The position numbers were made by a program, and so were the translations under genes. Of a stretch of DNA of 11,337 bases, positions 6,200 to 11,337 are shown in pieces. The notes under the pieces were generated by a model that saw only the letters and a list, made by a program, of their open reading frames with translations, was not told where the DNA came from and searched no databases. The stretch comes from Fomitopsis serialis (lineage: Eukaryota; Basidiomycota; Agaricomycetes; Polyporales; Fomitopsidaceae). The stretch's first letter is position 1. Every line of letters starts with the position of its first letter. The stretch is taken from NCBI RefSeq assembly GCF_022376445.1, contig NW_025955749.1, positions 1 through 11,337 on the forward strand, in the 5' to 3' direction.

Positions 6200-6913
6200 T
6201 CAAGTTCTGGCCCTGGCTCGTCTCGCCACGCGCGTGTGCTGTCTGCCTCGCTGCGGCGGTATGTCCTTCACGTCCGCCCAGAGTTCGGTCGGCTGGCTGA
6301 TCTCGAGCAGGTTCACTTGTAGAATCGTGACTTCGCGACTGCCGCTCAGTGCGTACTCGCCCGTCTCCTCTCGCTCGGCCTGTCCATCGCCGCCGTGAGC
6401 TCGTACGGGCCCCTCTCCCGCCTCCCGTTGCAATAGTTTGTCCGTCATGTCTGCCGGGAGTCCATTTGGCTGGTTGACTTCGATAAATCCTGCTCGAGGT
6501 CCCGGCTCCTGCCCGTCCAACTCCGCGATTGCCTGCGCAACGTCCCTCGCCACCGTTACGTGTCGTCGTCTTGGTATGTCCGGTGAGCCCACCAGTCCTT
6601 CGGCTACCTTGGTCCCGAACGAGTTCACCTGTAGGACCGTCGCCTCCTCCCCGTCTTGCGCGCACTCGCCCTCTCTCTCGTACTTGACACATCCGCTCTC
6701 TCCCGATATGCGTGCTGACGCCTCGGCTGGACCCTGCGACTCTGCCGCTCTGAAGCTCGCGGCCTGGTCCGTGTCGTCCTGCCCTTGCGCCAGCTCGTCC
6801 GCTGCGGAGTGTTCTGGAGGTACGTCTATTCGGTCCACGCGAGCCCCGGTTGGTTGGCTGACCTCGCCCCTGTTCACCTGTAACGGCTTGACTTCGTGGT
6901 CGCCGTCCCGCAT
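6200..6913 (-). CDS. Tandem module array, right open frame (four modules)
   Basis: One 237-codon frame holds four module copies. They are PLQVNRGEVSQPTGARVDRI (residues about 10-29), ECAQDGEEATVLQVNSFG with GSPDIP (about 83-114), FIEVNQPNGLPADMTDK (about 143-159), and REVTILQVNLLEISQPTELW with ADVKDIPPQ (about 193-221). At DNA level the plus strand at 6286-6347 and 6847-6910 are clearly related (both read GGTYGGYTGGCTGAYCTCG with TTCACYTGTA following). The protein is hydrophilic and acidic, with no membrane segment and no cysteine or histidine pattern. The ATG at 6913 lies inside a module lead (ECMRDGD), so the true start is further right. The frame leaves the array at its left end near 6200. 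Confidence 0.5.
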   Translation of the reverse strand: MRDGDHEVKPLQVNRGEVSQPTGARVDRIDVPPEHSAADELAQGQDDTDQAASFRAAESQGPAEASARISGESGCVKYEREGECAQDGEEATVLQVNSFGTKVAEGLVGSPDIPRRRHVTVARDVAQAIAELDGQEPGPRAGFIEVNQPNGLPADMTDKLLQREAGEGPVRAHGGDGQAEREETGEYALSGSREVTILQVNLLEISQPTELWADVKDIPPQRGRQHTRVARRARART

Positions 6914-7194
6914 GCACTCGACCGTCCCTCGTGCTTGGTCTGCGTGTACTCGTCGCCAGTCGCCTCCGTATCCTCGGCCCCTGTTCCCTCGGTCCGTCCT
7001 TGTTCTGGGTTCGCTACTGGGCTCCGGTTCTCCCTGTGCCTGCCCCCGGCTTCCGACGAAACCCCCTCATCAGGTGTCTCTTGCGGCCCGGGTTCGCCCA
7101 GCTTGCAACTGAGCTCGTTCGCCGTAATAACATCTCTCAGCGTCGTGCCCTCTCTCGTGTGCATGTTCGACTGGTTCCCGACGCAGGCGTCCAT
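6874..7194 (-). pseudogene. Coding-like segment upstream of the module array
   Basis: This 106-codon frame begins at ATG 7194 with MHTREGTTLRDVITANELSC preceded by a few residues, then KLGEPGPQETPDEG and a hydrophilic stretch ending TGDEYTQTKHEGR. After that it leaves the likely frame near 6918, where the next frame picks up the first module lead (ECMRDGD). The link to the array is inferred from the abutting EYTQ/ECMRDG text. No family recognised. Confidence 0.35.
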
Positions 7195-8121
7195 GGCAGT
7201 CTGAGGCTACGCCTCCCCTTCTCGCTCGCTTGCGTCTCGAATAGCGGCTCGTTCCCGGACCTTGCCTCATCGCTTCGCAAGAGCGTTTCGAGTCGCACTT
7301 GAGGTCTCATGGAATATCTCGTCTCGCCACACTTGGTACGCCCGCAAGACGGCTCTGACCTCGCTTCACTTCGCTTGAGATGTCTCGACTCGCCAGGCGC
7401 GATACAGGGCGACCGGGTACATGCCTCCGCATCAACCCAGACCCCGACTGCTGTACGTGCCCCGCGATCCCCCGCTTCGCTTGATCGATCCGCCACTGCT
7501 TTCCGGCCTGAGGTCGTGCTCCATCACCAATTATGCTGTTGGTCTTTGCCTTCGGTGTACTCCATTCCTCGCCGGCCTCCGCCCATCCGTGCTCTGGTCT
7601 CGAGCCCTCGTTCCCCCTGCTCTGCCACTGAGTCGTCTCCCTCCGCTCATCGTTGCCTCGCAGCTGTACTGGTCCTCGCCTGTGACAACCACTCCGATCG
7701 CTCGAGTACCGCCCGTCACTTCCCGTAGCGCATGTCGCCCAATAGTATTGCATGCGAACAGGCTGGATAGACCGGGGTCCTGTTCGACCTCAAGAACGTG
7801 ACTCGGGGATGGCGTCTTCGTCCTCCGCAACTTGAGAGACTAGTCGCCAGTAGTGAACTGCGCAGCCCTAGTCCATACACTGGACAGTGGTCACCCCGGG
7901 TCCTCTCTTCCCTAGCTCCGCCTCCTCCGACTGGCTATCGTCGATATCCCGGACCTCGGCACGCTTGCTGTCGGCAGTCTTGTACCTCGCCCCCTGCAGC
8001 TTGTAGATGCGCATCGAACCATTCACCGTAAGGAATCTCCTCGCGAGTCCGTTCTGCTCCCTCGCTCTGGCCAGCTGCCCGTGCGTGTGTGCCTCGACTG
8101 CGTCCTGTGGTTGGATGTCCC
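7195..8121. other. GC-rich stretch with decayed coding-like fragments, no gene recognised
   Basis: No frame here gives a convincing protein. Minus-strand fragments resemble module pieces: SHVLEVEQDPGLSSLFACN (about 7740-7805) recalls the LQV core, and SRLASRDIS followed by ARRDIP (about 7310-7390) recalls the DIP tail. Two copies of a TCTCG(T/A)CTCGCCA word lie about 66 bp apart at about 7317 and 7383. At 7966-8045 a block matches one at 9500-9574. The plus strand is visibly pyrimidine-rich, as across the module array. Confidence 0.4.
7966..8045 (-). repeat. Dispersed repeat block, left copy
   Basis: Minus-strand text REEIPYGEWFDAHLQA and a following YKLQGARYKTAD (other frame) correspond to REMPYGGSWLPDRK and TYKLECHDQE at 9500-9574. 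At DNA level the plus strand shares CTTGTAC-TCG, CCCT, CTT and AACCAT--ACCG--GTA-GG-ATCTC in the same order over about 80 bases, with small gaps. This looks like a diverged second copy of one coding block. Confidence 0.45.
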
Positions 8122-9054
8122 CTACCTGCTCGTCTGGAAACTCGTCTCATGGCCTCCACGAGCCCTCCAACCTTCCCGTGTTCCTTCCGTCCCGCGCCAC
8201 TGTCGTCGTCCGCACGCTTTCGATACCGAGGTTCGCCCGCCGTTCTTCCGCGACACGGTCTCCGCTGTTGCGGATTGTTTCGCGCATCGCCAGGCAATCT
8301 CGAGTGTCGACCTGCATCCGGACGTCCCCATCCCTCCACACTTCCTCCTGTAGCTCTCGTTGCCTGTCTGATCCGCGGCTTGCGTCTCGACACATCCCGA
8401 GATCCGTCTCGCTCTCGTGTTTCCTCCGGCGATCTCCGTCTCTGGCTCGCCCGTGCCGTACCGCAACTGCTCGGCTGTCCGTGCTCTCGCTCCCGTATCC
8501 GCGTCCCGTCTCGCTAGACAGAACTTGCTGGCTCGCCCGTGACTCCGAGTGGGCGTGCCTTGACTCTCCCGTAGGCGTGAGGGTTCGGCTCGTCCCGTCT
8601 GTTGTAGGTAGCCTCGCAATAGATCTCTCACTTCGACCGACCGCGTGACTCGAGCTCGACTTCCTGTACCCGCGTCCTCGATACGTCCCGTCATGTCCAG
8701 CTGTACTTCTGAATGCCAGTTGCCCTCGCTCCTCCGCTGGTCCTGGTCACTCACAGCAGGCTCTAACTCCGCATCATGTCGGCCCTCTCCACTTCCGATC
8801 TTGTAGACGCCGGTTGTCTTCCCCTCCTCCTTAGATCGCGTCGGAAGGACGTTGTTCCCATGAAGCCTCGCGTACGTGAACGGTCTCCTTCCGTGCGAAT
8901 ACAATGGCCAGGCTCGCGAGAACAACGGTCCCGCAAGCCAGCGACTGGTCGTGGGGCTTTGTCGGTGATTCCAGCCTCCGTTGAGACTCGTCCGAATGTT
9001 GACGTCCCTTCGCGTCCTGATTCCTTCCCTCCGAGGGACCATCCCGCCCGGCAA
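8122..9054 (-). pseudogene. Long coding-like open frame, unrecognised
   Basis: The frame is open for 310 codons, long even for a GC-rich region, but much of it is Arg/Gly/Thr-rich and may be chance. The most protein-like part (about 8660-8830) has TTGVYKIGSGEGRHDAELEP, SDQDQRRSEGNWHSEVQLDM and TGRIEDAGTG. VYKIG there recalls the YKL text of the repeat block. No domain, motif or signal is recognised, and the first 75 codons overlap a different coding-like frame (8831-9406). Confidence 0.25.
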
Positions 9055-9406
9055 TGCTTCGTCTCGCCGTCTTCCTTAACTCGTCTTGTTTCCTCCGTAA
9101 CGCGCCGTGCTCGAACCCCGTCCTTTCTGTGTCCGTCGCTAGACTCTCGATGCTATCCTTCCTGCTTCCGCATGCCGTTCGTTCCGACGCAATGCACTGG
9201 CGTGAATTGCGGCACCAGCTCGCCTGCCTCGTCAGCTCTTCCCTTGGAACAGGTCGTGAGTGCGTTCCCTCCGGTAACGAGTTTGCGATCGCGAGTCGCC
9301 TGCTGGCACTCGGTGCTTGCATGTCAATGCCCAGACCCGCTGCATCGCCTTCGTTCCGTCGTGACTGTTCCGGCGACTCACTTGCCCATAGATCAGTCCA
9401 TCCCAT
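8831..9406 (-). pseudogene. Coding-like open frame, unrecognised
   Basis: This 191-codon frame has a charged, helix-friendly middle (DSIESLATDTERTGFEHGAL, RRKQDELRKTARRSIAG), which is more protein-like than the surrounding frames. The ends look out of frame. It overlaps the neighbouring fragment at 9232-9603 in a different frame, so the true reading probably switches between them. No family recognised. Confidence 0.25.
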
Positions 9407-9603
9407 TCCTCTGGAGACATTGACATCCTGCGTATCCCTGGTCGCTCGCCTCGAGTGTCTGCTTCACTTCGGATTAGGACCTCCTGATCGTGGCACTCCA
9501 ACTTGTACGTCTCGTACGCGGTTCCCTCTGATCTTACGGTCTGGCAACCATGAACCGCCGTAGGGCATCTCGCGCTTTGCCCGATAGAACCGAGTGCGTA
9601 CAG
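9232..9603 (-). pseudogene. Coding-like fragment with an MSPEEWDGLIYGQV segment
   Basis: The frame is open without a stop from about 9603 to 9232. It reads GTAYETYKLECHDQEVLIRS, then GIRRMSMSPEEWDGLIYGQV and GTKAMQRVWALTCKHR before it degenerates. Mixed hydrophobic and acidic composition makes it one of the better coding candidates of the far right part. No usable start codon is assigned. Its first part belongs to the repeat block shared with 7966-8045. No known domain is recognised. Confidence 0.35.
9500..9574 (-). repeat. Dispersed repeat block, right copy
   Basis: This is the partner of the block at 7966-8045, about 1.5 kb away in the same orientation. The best conserved part on the plus strand is CAACCATGAACCGCCGTAGG and the ATCTC after it, against GAACCATTCACCGTAAGGAA and ATCTC in the other copy. 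Confidence 0.45.
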
Positions 9604-9604
9604 G

Positions 9605-10030
9605 TTAGTAGTATTGAAGAGACGCGGGAACTGCGAGAACGCCCGCGCCGAATCTTCGACTTGAGTGACCAGCGAGACGCCAGTAGGCTGTGCAGACCGT
9701 GGTTCGGGCGCTTGAGCGATCGTCTCTCGCCTGAGTCCTCTCCTCCACCGACTCTATCTGCGACTGCTTGTAGTCCTCGCCCCGGTTCCCGTCGTACTGT
9801 CTCTCGTGCATCGCGATGATGCCCCCTTCTTGGGCCCTCGCCAGATTGGCGCACTCCCGGCCGCAGTCGCGTCCATCACCGATCCGCTGTGTGCTCAAAA
9901 GAAGCGCGTCGTCAACTCCGAGCTCCAATGTGTCGTCGCATGCTCCTGCCCATACAAGACCGTTCTCGCGGAGGGAGATGAATGTCGGGGTACGCGTAGT
10001 CGGTGGAGGAGACCCCATAGGTGAGTTCAA
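9605..10030 (-). pseudogene. Coding-like fragment, unrecognised
   Basis: A 141-codon frame has SLRENGLVWAGACDDTLELG and VDDALLLSTQRIGDGRD, then a charged helix-like part, GEDYKQSQIESVEERTQARD. The first codons overlap a different frame in which ALDTRKEQERQAQAFRGS can be read (about 10046-10100). It ends at about 9605, just before the MSPEEWD fragment, so the two may be parts of one decayed gene. No motif of a known family is seen. Confidence 0.3.
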
Positions 10031-10562
10031 TCTCTGTCGCTCGAATCACGACCCTCTGAACGCCTGCGCCTGTCGCTCCTGCTCCTTACGCGTATCAAGC
10101 GCGTCCGCCGTTGCGCCGTCTCGGCTAGAGTATCTTCCCGGACGTCTAACGCGTACGTCTCCTCCGCCTGCATGCATGGTGCGCCTCGTGGAGTTGCCGT
10201 GGAGTCTTCGGCTAGCGAGGAGAGTGGACCGCTGCCTGTCGGTGGCATCTCCCGGTACGCCCATCCTCTACCGATGTTATCGCGACTCGCCTCGTCACCC
10301 GCGACACCTGTGCAGCTTGCTGATATAGCCTCAGCCGGTCGTTTCCAGTTTTGAAGACTCGTCTCGCCGCGACCAAGAACTCTCCGACCTCTTGCTGTTC
10401 CCTGCTGCATGCGCTACCAGTGGCTGCACTGAAGTCTCACCGCCCGCCATCCTCTTCTCGTCACGGCCTAGCTCGCCGTCGAAATCCCGGCCTTCCGCAA
10501 TACCGTCGCCGCTAGGTCCTTGCATGCAAACCCCGCCCGCCGTGAGTCTCTCTCTCGTGGTC
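10031..10562. other. No gene recognised
   Basis: Short minus-strand fragments such as MQAEETYALDVREDTLAETA (about 10115-10174) look coding, but they lie in frames that soon become Arg/Ser-rich. A copy of the CGTCTCGCC word is at 10360-10371. No RNA gene or terminator-like hairpin stands out. Confidence 0.35.
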
Positions 10563-11000
10563 CTAGCCCGTCTCGCCCGCTCGACGCCCGCTTGTGCCGC
10601 GTCCAGAAGTCTCCATTCTCTCGTCATTCTCTCGTCCGATGTTGCTTACACTCGAGTATCCGTAGGTCCGCACTAGGTCGACTAGGTGCGGCGCTTCCGT
10701 TCCTCCTCGGTCTCCTCGTATCAGAGCCAGTACCTCGCCGAACGGGGTCCTGTGTCGGCAACCGACCACTGCAGGGCACGCGCCGCCCTCGTAGCGATTC
10801 CGCCGGTGAGTGTAACCTCCGTAATCACATCCCGCGCCTGCCCTGATGCTTGCGTTTCCGTCCTGGTTTGCTCCTTGGCGCGGGGGATCGTCCTCGACCG
10901 TAAAGAGGTGGTCTGTCGTGTACGCCTCCGCCGCGGTCTGCACCTCAGCCAATGGCATCTGCTGGCTCGCCTCCGCGCTCGCCCCTTTCGCTCGCGCATA
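10563..11000 (-). pseudogene. Coding-like fragment, unrecognised
   Basis: An open minus-strand frame reaches from about 11000 to 10563. The protein-like part has ASQQMPLAEVQTAAEAYTTD and HLFTVEDDPP (about 10880-10970), and a later part has TPFGEVLALIRGDRGGTEAP (about 10680-10745). The text between them is less convincing. Another frame offers VITEVTLTGGIATRAARALQ at about 10775-10835, so one or two frame changes are likely. No domain recognised. Confidence 0.3.
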
Positions 11001-11337
11001 CCCTCGTGCTCCATGCTAGTGTCGCTCATATGCCCTGTTCCCTGAATCCCTGGTCGCGTGCTTGGTTACTCGCTGGGCGCCAGGATCTGCCGGTCGTACA
11101 TTCGCTCCGACTCTTGTATGCTGACTTGGGGCTGACGTTCACAAGCTGGCGCAGTGGCGTTCGCGAAGCTGATTGTTGTCCTGCCCTCTGCTCGCCGCTG
11201 CAACTCCTTCCGACCTGTCGTACTGGTGCGCCGTCGCTTGCTCCGAGTTCGCGGGACTGACAGTCGCGTCCGAAGGTATTGCGTCACTAAGCTGCGTGCC
11301 GTGATCCTAGCGAGTCTATCTCCCGCAGGCCCGTTGT
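11001..11337. other. Window end, nothing identified
   Basis: Only short open frames on both strands are present. None shows a motif, a repeat core or a clear coding composition. Confidence 0.4.

Noticed and set aside
5606..6322. 238-codon plus-strand open frame, Ser/Pro-rich
   Set aside because: It lies opposite the module array, and the repeated protein text is coherent only on the minus strand. The plus-strand text is low in acidic residues and looks like the reverse complement of purine-rich coding DNA.
7300..7500. CCHC zinc knuckle (a Cys-rich stretch ACTRSPCIAPGESRH...SCGRTKCGE)
   Set aside because: The spacing does not match CX2CX4HX4C, and the surrounding frame is not convincingly coding.
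8831..9054. Real overlapping genes in two minus-strand frames
   Set aside because: Both frames are low-confidence fragments. A frame change inside one decayed gene is more likely than true overlap.

Overview
The window looks like a transposon-rich stretch of a fungal genome, most likely a mushroom-forming basidiomycete (Agaricomycetes). That assignment is an inference from remembered family patterns: the protease and reverse transcriptase have the look of the Ty3/gypsy-type polyproteins common in those genomes. No host gene is recognised. Everything that can be supported as coding lies on the minus strand, so the window reads biologically from right to left. Both ends of the window cut through coding sequence.

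Left part (1-3714, minus strand): the 5' half of a Ty3/gypsy-like internal region. Reading right to left it holds a candidate primer-binding site (about 3692-3709), a short leader, a 21-bp minisatellite that is open in two sense frames (about 3314-3564), a retropepsin-like protease frame (2110-3204), a linker spread over three frames (about 1755-2150), and a 588-codon open frame with reverse transcriptase and RNase H that runs off the left edge (1-1764). Integrase would lie outside the window. No capsid-like gag and no CCHC zinc knuckle were found between the leader and the protease, so this copy seems to lack most of gag.

Middle (3715-4019): a candidate 295-bp LTR in minus orientation (TG...CA ends, a TATA-like motif, an end hairpin). 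A polypurine tract abuts its right side and the primer-binding-site candidate abuts its left side. A polypurine tract is expected before a 3' LTR and a primer site after a 5' LTR, so this one LTR may be shared by two head-to-tail elements.

Right part (4133 to about 7194, minus strand): unrecognised, frame-broken coding sequence made of a tandemly repeated protein module. At least eleven copies can be seen at irregular spacing. The most telling are three copies sharing an LVSCWH / LVACWH / LVSCCH core with flanking sequence, and a set sharing an LQVN...EISQPT...D..DIP pattern. The last module ends in a stop codon about 115 bp before the polypurine tract, so the array may be the 3' coding end of the upstream element. 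Such a region after pol would be very long for Ty3/gypsy.

Far right (7195-11337): GC-rich sequence whose plus strand is pyrimidine-rich, with several minus-strand coding-like fragments, one further repeated block (about 7966-8045 and 9500-9574), and scattered copies of a short word also found in the module array. No family was recognised there. Most frame breaks in the window are of the type left by a single missing base, which fits either pseudogene decay or uncorrected sequence errors.
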